The notes under the pieces were generated by a model, which searched no databases, was not told the origin of the DNA, and saw only the letters and a list, made by a program, of their open reading frames with translations. Positions 17,806 through 26,775 of a stretch of DNA of 64,000 nt are shown here, piece after piece (position 1 is the stretch's first letter; each line of letters opens with the position of its first letter). Made by a program: the position numbers and the translations under genes. This DNA is from Paenibacillus radicibacter (GTDB lineage: Bacteria > Bacillota > Bacilli > Paenibacillales > NBRC-103111): assembly GCF_024721995.1 (NCBI RefSeq), contig NZ_JANQBC010000012.1, positions 62,001 through 126,000 on the forward strand. Reading direction: 5' to 3'.

Positions 17806-18913
17806 TTAGTCGTGTTTAATTTGCAAGCGAAGGAAAGCATCAATGAATGCATCCAGATCGCCGTCCATCACAGCGCCTACATTCCCCGTCTCCACACTCG
17901 TCCGATGGTCTTTAACCATGGAATAAGGATGGAATACATAAGAGCGGATCTGTGCACCCCAAGCGATGTCCGTCTGTTCACCACGAATCTCAGCCAGATG
18001 CTTCAGCTGTTCTTCAATCTTCTTCTCGTAGAGCTTAGAGCGAAGCATCTTCATCGCACGTTCCCGGTTCTTGATCTGGGAGCGTTCTGTCTGACACGTT
18101 ACAACAATGCCCGATGGCATATGCGTCATCCGTACCGCGGAATCCGTCGTATTGATGTGCTGACCACCAGCACCCGATGCACGGTATACATCCACTTTAA
18201 GATCTTCTGTACGAATTTCAACCTCTACATCATCATCAATCTCCGGCATCACATCACACGATACGAAGGATGTATGACGACGACCAGAGGAATCGAACGG
18301 CGAGATCCGTACAAGACGGTGGACGCCTTTTTCAGCCTTCAAGTAGCCATAAGCATTAAAGCCCTTAATCAGTAGCGTCACGCTCTTCACGCCTGCCTCA
18401 TCACCTGGGAGATAGTTGAGTACTTCAACCTTGAAGTCACGTTTCTCTGCCCAGCGGCGATACATGCGAAGAAGCATCTCCGCCCAGTCTTGAGACTCCG
18501 TACCACCCGCACCTGGATGCAATTCAAGAATCGCATTCAGCTTATCGTAAGGTTGGTTAAGAAGCAGCTGCAAGTCAAAGCTCGCAAGCTTCGCTGTCAG
18601 CCCTTGTACAGCCTGTGCCACTTCCGCAGCCATGTCTTCATCCGACTCTTCTTCTGCAAGCTGAGCCATCAGATCGAGATCATCATATTCACCCGACATG
18701 CCATTAAACTGATCAACAACCGCTTTTACCACATTAATATCGGCAATTAACTTCTGTGCCTTTACATTATCGTCCCAGAAATCAGGTGCACTCATCTTCT
18801 CTTCAAAATCTTCGACCATCTCAAGCTTATGATCTAAGTCAAAGAGACCCCCTAAGTTCAGTTAATCGCTTCGCAATTCCTCGTAAACCATGCTTTACCT
18901 CTGGATCCAGCAT
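17806..18913 (-). CDS. prfB: Peptide chain release factor 2, with programmed +1 frameshift
   Basis: RF2 releases peptides at UGA and UAA. The gene is in two frames. Frame 1 starts at ATG 18913 ([12 protein letters not shown]...) and runs 24 codons to CTT followed by in-frame TGA (18841-18839). Skipping the T at 18841 enters the second frame ([12 protein letters not shown]...), open to 17806. The joined product is 368 residues. It has the stop-codon reading motif SPF (about residues 204-206) and the peptidyl-hydrolysis motif GGQ (about 249-251), both at the positions known for RF2. A reading that starts at the internal ATG 18819 misses the first domain. secA lies upstream. Confidence 0.96.
18838..18853 (-). 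promoter_or_regulatory. RF2 programmed frameshift site
   Basis: The minus strand reads AGGGGGTCTCTTTGAC: an internal Shine-Dalgarno-like AGGGGG, the slippery CTT codon and the UGA C stop context. This is the classic RF2 autoregulatory frameshift signal. Confidence 0.95.
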
Positions 18914-18917
18914 CGTG

Positions 18918-18992
18918 AGCACCTCTTTGCACGCAAAGGTTCGTTAGATCTACCTACTAACCCTGAAGGGCTGCGGCTGCTAACGAACCTTT
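18918..18992 (-). promoter_or_regulatory. Structured leader upstream of prfB with two competing hairpins
   Basis: A 13-bp perfect inverted repeat, AAAGGTTCGTTAG (on the plus strand 18935-18947) with its complement at 18980-18992, encloses a 32-base loop. The minus-strand 3' arm ends in CTTT, which is also the start of a second hairpin, CTTTGC-GT-GCAAAG, directly before the AGAGGTG ribosome site. Both cannot form fully at once. No T-run follows, so it is not a normal terminator. Confidence 0.6.
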
Positions 18993-19041
18993 TGCTAATA
19001 ATAGTTGTTATGTTTTATTCTAACCACTCGCTACTGAAAAA

Positions 19042-21552
19042 TTAGCTGCCGTGGCATTGCTTAAATTTCTTACCGCTGCCACATGGGCAAGGATCATTGC
19101 GACCAATACGATCACTGTCATCGCGTTGTACCGGTCTCTTGCCAGCAGATTCAGCTTTAGGATCAACCGCTTGACCCTCTACAACTGCTTGACGCTCAAG
19201 GTTGCTTTCCATGTGTGCTCTCATAATGTATGTCGCAACTTCATCTTGGATACTTTCAACCATCTCGCCGAACATTTCGAAGCCTTCGAATTGGTATTCG
19301 CGAAGTGGATCTGTACCGCCGTAAGCACGAAGGTGAATACCTTGACGAAGCTGATCCATTGCATCAATGTGATCCATCCACTTGCTGTCTACTGCACGTA
19401 GCACAACAACTTTCTCGAACTCACGCATGTTATCAGCGCCGATCATCTCTTCACGCTCATCGTACTTCTTCTTCACAAGCTCTTTCAGAAGTTCAACGAT
19501 TTCGTCTGCTTCTTTACCCCAGATCATCTTCTCGTCAACTGCTTCTTCACCCAGCATGTTGTTATTCATGTATTCCGCAACAGCTTCCAAATCCCATTCT
19601 TCCGGAATTTGATCGCCTGGGCAGTGTACCTTCACGATACGCTCAATCGCAGAATCAATCATACCCTCTGCAATGGCACGAATGTTCTCGGACTCGAGTA
19701 CCTCGCGGCGTTGCTTATAAATAATTTCACGTTGTTGGTTCATCACATCATCATATTGAAGAACGACTTTACGAACGTCAAAGTTATTACCTTCGACACG
19801 TTTTTGTGCGCCTTCAATTGCGCGGCTTACTAGGCGGCTCTCAATCGGCTGGTCTTCTTCCATGCCCATTTTGTCCATAATCGCCATGATGTTCTCTGCA
19901 CCGAATCTGCGCATCAAATCATCTTCTAATGAGATATAGAATTGGGACGCACCCGCGTCACCTTGACGACCTGCACGACCACGAAGCTGGTTATCAATAC
20001 GACGGCTCTCATGACGCTCTGTACCGATAATGTACAATCCGCCAAACCCTTCTACGTCATCACCAAGCTTAATGTCCGTACCACGACCTGCCATGTTCGT
20101 CGCAATCGTAACTGCACCGGCTTGACCTGCCATGGATACAATCTCAGCTTCTTCTTCATGGTACTTCGCATTCAATACTTTATGTTTGATGCCCTTGCGC
20201 TTGAGCATTTCCGATAACAATTCGGAGTTCTCAATCGATACTGTACCGACAAGGACAGGTTGGTTTTCCTTATGACGCTCCACAATCTCATTCACTACCG
20301 CTGTGAACTTTCCTTTTACCGACTTATAAACCGTATCTGGCTTATCTTGACGAATCATCGGACGGTTCGTTGGCACAACGATACACTCAAGACCGTAGAT
20401 CTTCTTGAACTCTTCTTCCTCTGTCTTCGCTGTACCTGTCATACCCGAAAGTTTGCGGTACATACGGAAGTAGTTCTGGAATGTAATCGTCGCAAGTGTC
20501 ATACTCTCGTTCTGAACTTGCAATGCTTCCTTCGCTTCAATCGCTTGGTGCAAGCCATCACTATAACGACGACCTGTCATCATACGACCTGTGAATTCAT
20601 CAATAATGATGATCTCATCGTCACTGACTACATAATCCACATCGCGCTTCATGATCGCATGTGCTTTTAGCGCTTGTGTAAGATGGTGGTTAAGTTGAAC
20701 GTTCTGATGATCGAATAAGTTATCAATGCCAAATGCACGCTCAGACTTCGCCACACCCGCTTCAGTAAGCGCAACTGCACGTACTTTAATATCGATTGTG
20801 TAGTCTTCCTCTTCCTTCAGACGGCTCACAAAGCGATCTGCTGCATAGTACATATCTGTAGATTTCGCTGCTTGTCCAGAAATAATAAGCGGTGTTCTCG
20901 CTTCATCGACTAGAATGGAGTCCACTTCATCGATTACTGCAAAATATAATGGGCGCTGTACCATCTGCTCCTTATAGAGCACCATGTTATCGCGTAAATA
21001 GTCAAAGCCATACTCATTGTTCGTACCGTAAGTAATATCACATGCGTAAGCTTCCTGCTTCTCTTCATGCGACAGTTCGTGCAAGTTCACACCGACTGTA
21101 AGGCCAAGGAACTCATAAATCTGACCCATTTCGCCGCTATCACGTGTTGCCAAGTAATCATTGACCGTAACTACGTGTACACCACGACCAAGCAAAGCAT
21201 TTAAGTAAACCGGCAGGGTACCTACCAGTGTTTTACCTTCCCCTGTACGCATCTCTGCGATCTGGCCTTCGTGAAGCACCATACCCCCGACAAGCTGTAC
21301 ATCATAGTGGCGTTTACCAAGCACACGCTTAGACGCCTCACGAACCACTGCGAATGCTTCCGGTAGCAATTCGTCCAGTGTTTCTCCTTTTTCAATACGT
21401 TCACGGAATTCAACCGTCTTGTTTCTCAATTCTTCGTCCGATAAACCTGTAAATTGAGGCTCGATCGAATTAATGTGATCTACCACTTTTAACATTCGTT
21501 TGATTTCCCGTTCGTTGGAATCACCGAATATTTTCTTTACTAATCCTAGCAT
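19042..21552 (-). CDS. secA: Protein translocase ATPase SecA
   Basis: SecA is the ATP motor of Sec export. The 836-residue protein has Walker [10 protein letters not shown], the [19 protein letters not shown] segment with Walker B, the helicase motif GRAGRQGD, and a C-terminal zinc-binding tail [14 protein letters not shown]. The start [19 protein letters not shown] matches the family. It lies directly upstream of prfB on the same strand, as in Bacillus subtilis. No clear intrinsic terminator separates them, only the hairpin leader described for prfB. Confidence 0.98.
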   Translation of the reverse strand: MLGLVKKIFGDSNEREIKRMLKVVDHINSIEPQFTGLSDEELRNKTVEFRERIEKGETLDELLPEAFAVVREASKRVLGKRHYDVQLVGGMVLHEGQIAEMRTGEGKTLVGTLPVYLNALLGRGVHVVTVNDYLATRDSGEMGQIYEFLGLTVGVNLHELSHEEKQEAYACDITYGTNNEYGFDYLRDNMVLYKEQMVQRPLYFAVIDEVDSILVDEARTPLIISGQAAKSTDMYYAADRFVSRLKEEEDYTIDIKVRAVALTEAGVAKSERAFGIDNLFDHQNVQLNHHLTQALKAHAIMKRDVDYVVSDDEIIIIDEFTGRMMTGRRYSDGLHQAIEAKEALQVQNESMTLATITFQNYFRMYRKLSGMTGTAKTEEEEFKKIYGLECIVVPTNRPMIRQDKPDTVYKSVKGKFTAVVNEIVERHKENQPVLVGTVSIENSELLSEMLKRKGIKHKVLNAKYHEEEAEIVSMAGQAGAVTIATNMAGRGTDIKLGDDVEGFGGLYIIGTERHESRRIDNQLRGRAGRQGDAGASQFYISLEDDLMRRFGAENIMAIMDKMGMEEDQPIESRLVSRAIEGAQKRVEGNNFDVRKVVLQYDDVMNQQREIIYKQRREVLESENIRAIAEGMIDSAIERIVKVHCPGDQIPEEWDLEAVAEYMNNNMLGEEAVDEKMIWGKEADEIVELLKELVKKKYDEREEMIGADNMREFEKVVVLRAVDSKWMDHIDAMDQLRQGIHLRAYGGTDPLREYQFEGFEMFGEMVESIQDEVATYIMRAHMESNLERQAVVEGQAVDPKAESAGKRPVQRDDSDRIGRNDPCPCGSGKKFKQCHGS

Positions 21553-21690
21553 GGGCGAACCCCTTCCTACAAAAAACAGTTTGCATAAATTGTAACAGTT
21601 TAGCAGGCTAGTCGCAACAAACGATACATGATTTAACAGTGCTCATTTTTTTCCTATAGCAATAAATTTCATCTGTTATTCACACAGAAA

Positions 21691-21728
21691 GAAAAAAGCT
21701 CGATCCCACAATCAGGGACCAAGCTTTC
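21691..21728 (-). terminator. Intrinsic terminator of hpf
   Basis: On the minus strand, AAAGCTTGGTCCCTG pairs with a following GGGATCGAGCTTT (small internal mismatches) and runs into TTTTTT. Confidence 0.87.
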
Positions 21729-21732
21729 CTAT

Positions 21733-22281
21733 CTATCGTACGGCTGGTTCAATCAAACCGTATTTACCATCATCACGACGATACACAACACTTACTTGCT
21801 GCGAATCTGTATTAGAGAAAACGAAGAAATTATGACCTATTAAATTCATTTGAAGAATCGCTTCTTCTATGTCCATCGGTTTAAAATCGAATTGTTTCGT
21901 ACGCACCACTTCAAGTTCATCCTCTTCCTCATAAGAGTTCGGGGATACTTCCATTTTGAAAAGATCGCGTTTGCCACCTTCACTTCGAATAATGCGGTTT
22001 GTTTTTGTTTTGTGTTTGCGAATTTGTCTCTCAAGCTTGTCTACCACAAGATCAATCGATGCGTACATATCGCTATGCTTGACTTCAGCACGTAGGATCA
22101 CACCTTGCAGTGGAATCGTCACCTCAACAATATGCATACCTTTCACAACGTTCATTGTTACATTCACTTCATTTGTAAGGGGGGCCTCAAAATATCTTTC
22201 GAGCCTGCTCAACTTCTTCTCAACGTAGTCCCTCAGGGCTGTCGTAACCTCTAGATGTTCTCCACGGATATTGAATTTCAT
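21733..22281 (-). CDS. hpf: Ribosome hibernation promoting factor, long form
   Basis: Long HPF dimerises 70S ribosomes into inactive 100S particles in stationary phase. The N-terminal 1-100 is the RaiA/HPF ribosome-binding domain (MKFNIRGEHLEVTTALRDYVEKK, YASIDLVVDKLERQIRK). The C-terminal domain (about 125-182) is the dimerisation module typical of the long form: VRTKQFDFKPMDIEEAILQM, NLIGHNFFVF and RRDDGKYGLIEP. The length of 182 residues is normal. It is the YvyD position of B. subtilis, between the fli genes and secA, and has its own promoter and terminator. Confidence 0.95.
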   Translation of the reverse strand: MKFNIRGEHLEVTTALRDYVEKKLSRLERYFEAPLTNEVNVTMNVVKGMHIVEVTIPLQGVILRAEVKHSDMYASIDLVVDKLERQIRKHKTKTNRIIRSEGGKRDLFKMEVSPNSYEEEDELEVVRTKQFDFKPMDIEEAILQMNLIGHNFFVFSNTDSQQVSVVYRRDDGKYGLIEPAVR

Positions 22282-22304
22282 AGTAATTCCTCCCTTCTGT
22301 CTAC

Positions 22305-22333
22305 ATTATACTATATTCCGCACCTGACTTCAA
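22305..22333 (-). promoter_or_regulatory. Sigma-A-type promoter of hpf
   Basis: -35 TTGAAG (22328-22333), a 17-base spacer and a perfect -10 TATAAT (22305-22310) on the minus strand, with GGGAGG before the start codon. No sigma-B or sigma-H motif was recognised. Confidence 0.75.
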
Positions 22334-22357
22334 AAAACCTTAACAATTAAAAACATT

Positions 22358-22500
22358 TCATCCACAAAGCTATTCACAACTTGTTCAAACATTTTTAATA
22401 GTCATCCACATGTGGAAAAAAGCTGATTTTGGCGGGTTTTTATCACTTACCAACAGAGTTATACACAGAGTTATCCACATTGTACACAGGGTGTGAATAA
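22358..22500. other. Cluster of eight DnaA-box-like sites
   Basis: Four sites match TTWTNCACA exactly: 22459-22467 (TTATACACA, +), 22471-22479 (TTATCCACA, +), 22411-22419 (TTTTCCACA, -) and 22492-22500 (TTATTCACA, -). Four more differ by one base: 22358-22366, 22370-22378, 22402-22410 and 22480-22488. All lie in a 143-base non-coding stretch between the hpf promoter and the fliT terminator. No dnaA or dnaN is near, so this is not the usual oriC locus. A role in binding DnaA away from oriC is inferred. Confidence 0.75.
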
Positions 22501-22520
22501 GTGGGGATGAATTCTGTTCA

Positions 22521-22557
22521 CAAAAAAACTCCTACGGTCAATTAACCAATAGGAGTT
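22521..22557 (-). terminator. Intrinsic terminator of the flaG-fliDST operon
   Basis: AACTCCTATTGGT pairs with a following ACCGTAGGAGTT (one mismatch) and runs into TTTTTTT on the minus strand, just after the fliT stop. Confidence 0.9.
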
Positions 22558-22561
22558 CAAT

Positions 22562-22891
22562 CTATTTTCGCTTATCAAAAAAGACGCTTTCCTGATCGAA
22601 GCTAGATTCATACATATTTCGCTGCATGCGAGCCGTGTCCATCTTAGAAATCCCCTGACTCGCCTCTAATCGAAGCTGCTCCATCCTTGTTGCAATTAGA
22701 ACATCATAGGATTGCACTTTTAATACTCGCTCACACTGCTGTGAAGTAGGATCCTGATCATAACCATTCAACTGAACGACAATATGATCGCGGCTCTCTA
22801 TGAACTCCTCTAAATCATCTGAATCTGCAAATTGCAAACGGGTAAGCATGTCTTCTGTTAATTCTTCTAATTGTGTAATCCAACTATCCAT
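22562..22891 (-). CDS. fliT: FliT-like flagellar export chaperone
   Basis: A 109-residue, mostly helical acidic protein in the position of fliT in B. subtilis, overlapping the fliS stop by 8 bases, so the two are translationally coupled. FliT proteins chaperone the cap protein FliD and other late export substrates. Sequence similarity in this family is weak (helices around MDSWITQLEELTEDMLTRL and ISKMDTARMQRNMYES). The call rests mainly on position, size and helical character. Confidence 0.72.
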   Translation of the reverse strand: MDSWITQLEELTEDMLTRLQFADSDDLEEFIESRDHIVVQLNGYDQDPTSQQCERVLKVQSYDVLIATRMEQLRLEASQGISKMDTARMQRNMYESSFDQESVFFDKRK

Positions 22892-23288
22892 GAGTTACAA
22901 CTCCAGGTGTGCCTGTAGCAGCAATTTTTGCAGCTTGAAACCATGTTTCTTTTAATTCTATAAGATAGTTTAGCACTTCTTCAGCAGGCTCGATCTGTTT
23001 CTTCACGTTAGCTTCAATAAGCCGTTGAAGGTAGTATTCATACAAAGGCATTAACTGTTCCGCAATTGGGGAGTTTTGATCCAAGGTCACCATAAATTCT
23101 TTAATGATGTCTTGTGTCCGATATAAATTGCGATTCGCATCCTCATACTGATGATTTTTCATCGCTTCAATGGCAAGCCTTGTAAAGCGCACCGCTCCGT
23201 CACACAGCATAATGAGAAGTTGAGCAGGCGTCGCAGTCTGTACAGCTGTTTCCAAATAACGATTCTTCTGAAGTTGTGAATTTATCAT
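22884..23288 (-). CDS. fliS: Flagellar export chaperone FliS
   Basis: FliS binds flagellin in the cytoplasm and prevents early polymerisation. The 134-residue protein starts MINSQLQKNRYLETAVQTA with the family's conserved TATPAQLLIMLCDGAVRF (about 18-35). ALEAM-type helices and a LYEYYLQRLIEANVKK helix follow. It lies 21 bases after fliD and overlaps fliT. Confidence 0.95.
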   Translation of the reverse strand: MINSQLQKNRYLETAVQTATPAQLLIMLCDGAVRFTRLAIEAMKNHQYEDANRNLYRTQDIIKEFMVTLDQNSPIAEQLMPLYEYYLQRLIEANVKKQIEPAEEVLNYLIELKETWFQAAKIAATGTPGVVTHG

Positions 23289-23309
23289 GTGGATCCCCCT
23301 AAATAACTA

Positions 23310-24809
23310 TTATCCCCCAAATTGACTTAACAAGTTGCTTCCTTGGGCATTCAATTTACTAATTGCAGCTTCCATTGCCGCAAATTTTCTATAATATCGA
23401 TCTTCCGCTTGCTTCAGTTTTGCATTGCCAGCCGTAATGTCTTCCTTCACACGACGTAGTTGAAGACCAATTGTACTTTCATCTGAAGCATCAATACCAA
23501 CCGAGCTTAATCCAGAACGACTTTTAATTTTATCAAGCGAATTCTTCATATCTGCATACATGCGATCAGCCAGACCACTGCTAGATTTATCATTGCCCCC
23601 ATCACCTGGAGCAGCAAATATGTGTGCAATGGCATCTGGATTCGCCTCAATCGCTTTGCGAAGCTTGTCCTCATCCACATATAGCTTTCCGTTATCTAAA
23701 TAACTTCCACTCGAAATACCAATGGAAGATAACGTGTTATATCTTGGATCTCCTCCACTAACGCTGCTTACCGCGGATAGACGTAATTTGCTAATCGCAT
23801 CGCTAAGAATATCATCATTCTTTAGCATACCACTTCTAGCTTTTTCTTCCCACTTCTTAACTTCATCTTCCTTCATCGCTTTGCGTTGATCGTCAGTAAG
23901 AGGTTTATAATCACGATATTTGGCTTCGCCGACCTTATCTTGAAGAGCTTTTAACATCTCGTTAAAATCTTTGACAAAATCTTTGACTGCGTTAACAATA
24001 CCATCTGTATCCGTAGTCACATTAATCGTAGTTGTTGCCGTACTATTCGTCTTTATTGTAATTTCTGTTCCATTCACGTTGAATGTATTACTTTTTTGCT
24101 TCATAGGTACACCATTAATCGTAGCTTCTGCATTCGAACCCGTCTTTATTGTCCCTGACATACCCAGTGTCTGTGTTAAGAAATCACCAGATAGCTTCAT
24201 CTCTTCACTAGGTACCTTTTCGCCTGTTGTCTTCGAACTTAAGGTAAGCTTTCCTGTCAATGAGTTATACGCAGCGTTCATATCCGTAGTGAGGTTAATT
24301 TTTCGAATGACATCATTCAAAGATTCCTTCTCTCCGAATTTCACCTCTTTACCATTAATCTTAAATACTCGATTCTCCTCTTTACTCAAATCAACAGGTT
24401 TATTACCTAATTGAGAAGCGAGCGGCAAATTAGGGTTAAAGTCCTTGCTTACCGTACGTAAATCTAAGACACCCTCCATTGATTCTGGAGTAGCGATTTT
24501 CGTATTCGTAACCGTTATCGCACCTGCAAAAGAAGCGCCAGTTGCCTTAGCTGATAATGAGCTTGCATCCGTTCCGCTGATAGATGTTGTTCTCGCAGCA
24601 AATGTACTCTGCAACCGATACTTATGTAATTTACTATCATGGAATTCCAAGATCTTGGAATTTATGTTCCGATAATCTTCCCTTGCCCACTGCAAAGTTT
24701 GTTTCTTCTGGAACAGCTTATTCACAGGCTGTCTATTTGCCTTCAACAATTTTTGAACTTCCTCATCTGTATTTATTCCAGAAGCCAAACCACCAATACG
24801 ATCCACCAT
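23310..24809 (-). CDS. fliD: Flagellar filament capping protein FliD
   Basis: FliD (HAP2) caps the growing filament and inserts flagellin. It is 499 residues. The N-terminal domain starts MVDRIGGLASGINTDEEVQKLL, with FQKKQTLQWAREDYRNIN. The variable domain carries repeated IxGxxx strands, and the C-terminal FliD_C domain contains GISSGSYLDNGKLYVDEDKL and ends in coiled-coil EDRYYRKFAAMEAAISKLN. GGAGGAGG lies about 10 bases before ATG 24809. It is the second gene of the flaG-fliD-fliS-fliT unit. Confidence 0.95.
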   Translation of the reverse strand: MVDRIGGLASGINTDEEVQKLLKANRQPVNKLFQKKQTLQWAREDYRNINSKILEFHDSKLHKYRLQSTFAARTTSISGTDASSLSAKATGASFAGAITVTNTKIATPESMEGVLDLRTVSKDFNPNLPLASQLGNKPVDLSKEENRVFKINGKEVKFGEKESLNDVIRKINLTTDMNAAYNSLTGKLTLSSKTTGEKVPSEEMKLSGDFLTQTLGMSGTIKTGSNAEATINGVPMKQKSNTFNVNGTEITIKTNSTATTTINVTTDTDGIVNAVKDFVKDFNEMLKALQDKVGEAKYRDYKPLTDDQRKAMKEDEVKKWEEKARSGMLKNDDILSDAISKLRLSAVSSVSGGDPRYNTLSSIGISSGSYLDNGKLYVDEDKLRKAIEANPDAIAHIFAAPGDGGNDKSSSGLADRMYADMKNSLDKIKSRSGLSSVGIDASDESTIGLQLRRVKEDITAGNAKLKQAEDRYYRKFAAMEAAISKLNAQGSNLLSQFGG

Positions 24810-24840
24810 CTACTATTCCTCCTCCGATTAAATATAAAAT

Positions 24841-25236
24841 TTATCTTCTCTCATCTACTAGTAAACCAGCCATTTCCCATACCTTTGCTAGAAAATCAAG
24901 ATTTTTCTCTGGGGGGATCTCACGAATGATTTTTCCAGAATCATTATCAATCACCTTGACCATAATTTGCTTTGTCTTCTCGTGAACCGAGAAATTCAAT
25001 GACGTTGAAGTACCCTGAACAGCTTTAATAGCCCGATCAATAGCCTTAATTAGTTGCTCCTCACTAACCGGAATCGGTTGCCCTTGTGCAACGGCATTCT
25101 TCAACTCCGTTGATGTTGAAATCTGCTGAATACGAATTCCATCATTGGTAGCCAACATTTGACTTGCAGCGTCAACTGAGGCTTTCTCTGAACCAGTTGG
25201 TGAACCCGAGTTTCCACCTGAAAAATTTACATTCAT
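24841..25236 (-). CDS. flaG: FlaG family flagellar protein
   Basis: The 131-residue protein has a Gly/Ser-rich variable N-terminus. The FlaG domain follows: LIKAIDRAIKAVQGTSTSLN, SVHEKTKQIMVKVIDND and GKIIREIPPEKNLDFLAKVWEMAGLLVDE. FlaG proteins affect filament length; the mechanism is not settled. ATG 25236 is preferred over the GTG at 25251 because the G-rich ribosome site GGGGGG lies 8 bases upstream and overlaps the latter. A sigma-D-like promoter precedes it. Confidence 0.9.
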   Translation of the reverse strand: MNVNFSGGNSGSPTGSEKASVDAASQMLATNDGIRIQQISTSTELKNAVAQGQPIPVSEEQLIKAIDRAIKAVQGTSTSLNFSVHEKTKQIMVKVIDNDSGKIIREIPPEKNLDFLAKVWEMAGLLVDERR

Positions 25237-25272
25237 AACGATACCCCCCACCTCGATATATAAGTACTATAT

Positions 25273-25300
25273 ATATCGGAAGATCGGACAATCGATATTA
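25273..25300 (-). promoter_or_regulatory. Sigma-D-type promoter of the flaG-fliDST operon
   Basis: On the minus strand, TAAT, 16 bases, then TCCGATAT, against the sigma-D consensus TAAA-N15-GCCGATAT. It lies about 40 bases upstream of the flaG start. Confidence 0.65.
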
Positions 25301-25346
25301 GATCATTTTTTAGTAAACGGATTAAAAATTACCTATTTCCAAAAAG

Positions 25347-25378
25347 AAAAGAGACTCTAGTCCTACTAGAGCCTCTTT
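25347..25378 (-). terminator. Intrinsic terminator of flagellin gene 1
   Basis: AAAGAGGCTCTAGT/ACTAGAGTCTCTTT with a three-base loop, then TTCTTTTT on the minus strand. Confidence 0.92.
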
Positions 25379-25395
25379 GACATTAAGTTTTATGA

Positions 25396-26541
25396 TTAGC
25401 GTAGCAATTGAAGTACGCCTTGTGGCTGTTGGTTAGCTTGTGCAAGCATCGCTTGAGCCGCTTGAGTCAAGATGTTGTTCTTCGTGAATTGCATCATTTC
25501 ATTCGCCATATCTACGTCACGAATACGGGATTCTGCAGCAGATAGGTTCTCAGAAGTAGCACCTAAGTTGTTGATTGTGTGCTCTAGGCGATTTTGGTTT
25601 GCACCTAGCTTGGAACGCTCAACCGATACTGTATTTAAAGCGTCATTAATCGTTGTAATTGCGCGGTCAGCAGCTTTTTGAGTGGAGATGTTAACACCTT
25701 TGGAGTCATCTTGTACATCTGCTACAACAGCCGCATGTGCTGCACCTAGTTGACCATCATCTATGGTTCCTGCCGCTGATCCATCTGTCTTCACATCTAG
25801 CCCAGCGTCTTGAAGCGCTTTTAGCACATCAGCTTTTGTAGCAGTAACAGCACCACTAGCATCTTGTGCTAATTTTAAAGTTACATTCCCATTTTTATCT
25901 ACTGTTGCGGTAGTTTCATTAACGTCTTTACCTGCATCGGCTCCAATTTGAATATTAATTGCATCGACATTATCAGAATTAGTTACGATTACCCCAAGGT
26001 CAGCAAGTGTTGTCTCTTTACCTTCAAAACCAGACACACCCAACTTTGAGTTACTCATATCATTAATTGTCAGCTTAATGTTCTGACCAGAGTTTGCACC
26101 GATATGGAACGTCTTATCGTCGAAATCACCGTTCAATACTTTTTGGTTATTGAACTCTGTATCTGTGGAGATACGCTTGATTTCTTTGGAAAGCTCGTCC
26201 ACCTCAGCTTGTAACTTCTGACGATCAACACCTTCGTTTGTGTCAGTTGCAGATTGAACTGCAAGCTCACGCATACGTTGCAAGATGCTGTGTGTTTCTG
26301 TTAATGCACCTTCTGCTGTTTGAATCAAGGAAATACCGTCTTGTGCATTCTTAGTTGCCATGTCCAAACCACGGATCTGACCGCGCATTTTTTCGGAGAT
26401 TGCTAGACCTGCTGCATCGTCTCCTGCACGGTTAATTTTCAATCCTGAAGATAGTTTTTCCAAGTTTTTTGCGGAAGCTCCTGTGTTCACACCTAACTGA
26501 CGGTGTGTGTTCATTGCTGCTAAGTTGTGATTGATAATCAT
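25396..26541 (-). CDS. hag: Flagellin (copy 1)
   Basis: The filament subunit, 381 residues. The N-terminal D0/D1 region begins MIINHNLAAMNTHRQLGVN, and the C-terminal D0/D1 region ends NILTQAAQAMLAQANQQPQ. A short variable domain (about residues 165-290) is rich in Asp, Thr and Ala. Residues 1-98 are identical to copy 2, while the variable domains differ. It sits downstream of copy 2 with its own promoter-like sequence and terminator, so it is probably transcribed separately. The leader carries two CsrA-type GGA sites, one over the ribosome-binding site. Confidence 0.96.
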   Translation of the reverse strand: MIINHNLAAMNTHRQLGVNTGASAKNLEKLSSGLKINRAGDDAAGLAISEKMRGQIRGLDMATKNAQDGISLIQTAEGALTETHSILQRMRELAVQSATDTNEGVDRQKLQAEVDELSKEIKRISTDTEFNNQKVLNGDFDDKTFHIGANSGQNIKLTINDMSNSKLGVSGFEGKETTLADLGVIVTNSDNVDAINIQIGADAGKDVNETTATVDKNGNVTLKLAQDASGAVTATKADVLKALQDAGLDVKTDGSAAGTIDDGQLGAAHAAVVADVQDDSKGVNISTQKAADRAITTINDALNTVSVERSKLGANQNRLEHTINNLGATSENLSAAESRIRDVDMANEMMQFTKNNILTQAAQAMLAQANQQPQGVLQLLR

Positions 26542-26547
26542 CTTGTT

Positions 26548-26591
26548 CTTCCTCCTTGAAGTAAGTAATTTGTATCCCCCACATCCTTGTG
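26548..26591 (-). promoter_or_regulatory. CsrA-binding sites in the flagellin 1 leader
   Basis: Site 1 (26580-26591) reads CACAAGGATGTG, a near match to the CsrA consensus RUACARGGAUGU. Site 2 (26548-26561) reads CTTCAAGGAGGAAG, a small hairpin placing the Shine-Dalgarno GGA in its loop. Two such sites, one on the ribosome-binding site, is the arrangement known for B. subtilis hag. Confidence 0.78.
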
Positions 26592-26602
26592 GAGTGTTCG
26601 CG

Positions 26603-26632
26603 ATAATAATAAGCCCGGCCTTAATTTGTCAA
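26603..26632 (-). promoter_or_regulatory. Candidate sigma-A promoter of flagellin gene 1
   Basis: A perfect -35 TTGACA (26627-26632), an 18-base spacer and TATTAT (26603-26608) on the minus strand. No good sigma-D match was found here, which is unusual for a flagellin gene. Confidence 0.5.
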
Positions 26633-26722
26633 TACTTCTATTCATCGCGCTTACCCCTTTATCGTCACTCCTTACTTCTAATTGAAGATAATTTCTCACA
26701 TATGTGAAAGTAAAATAATTCA

Positions 26723-26757
26723 GAAAAAAAAGAGACCTTAGATAAACTAAGGTCTCC
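26723..26757 (-). terminator. Intrinsic terminator of flagellin gene 2
   Basis: GAGACCTTAG/CTAAGGTCTC with a five-base loop, followed by eight T residues on the minus strand. Confidence 0.93.
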
Positions 26758-26775
26758 CGTGCTTTTCAATTAAGA

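Noticed and set aside
17226-18375. Plus-strand frames of 187-197 codons opposite YitT and prfB
   Set aside because: They lie opposite well-supported genes and show no coding signals of their own.
22358-22500. The DnaA-box cluster as the chromosomal origin
   Set aside because: No dnaA, dnaN, rpmH or gyr genes are nearby and no AT-rich unwinding region with 13-mers is clear; an off-origin cluster is the better reading.
26603-26700. Sigma-D promoter for flagellin gene 1
   Set aside because: No TAAA at 14-16 bases from a GCCGAT-like element; the sigma-A-like TTGACA-N18-TATTAT fits better.
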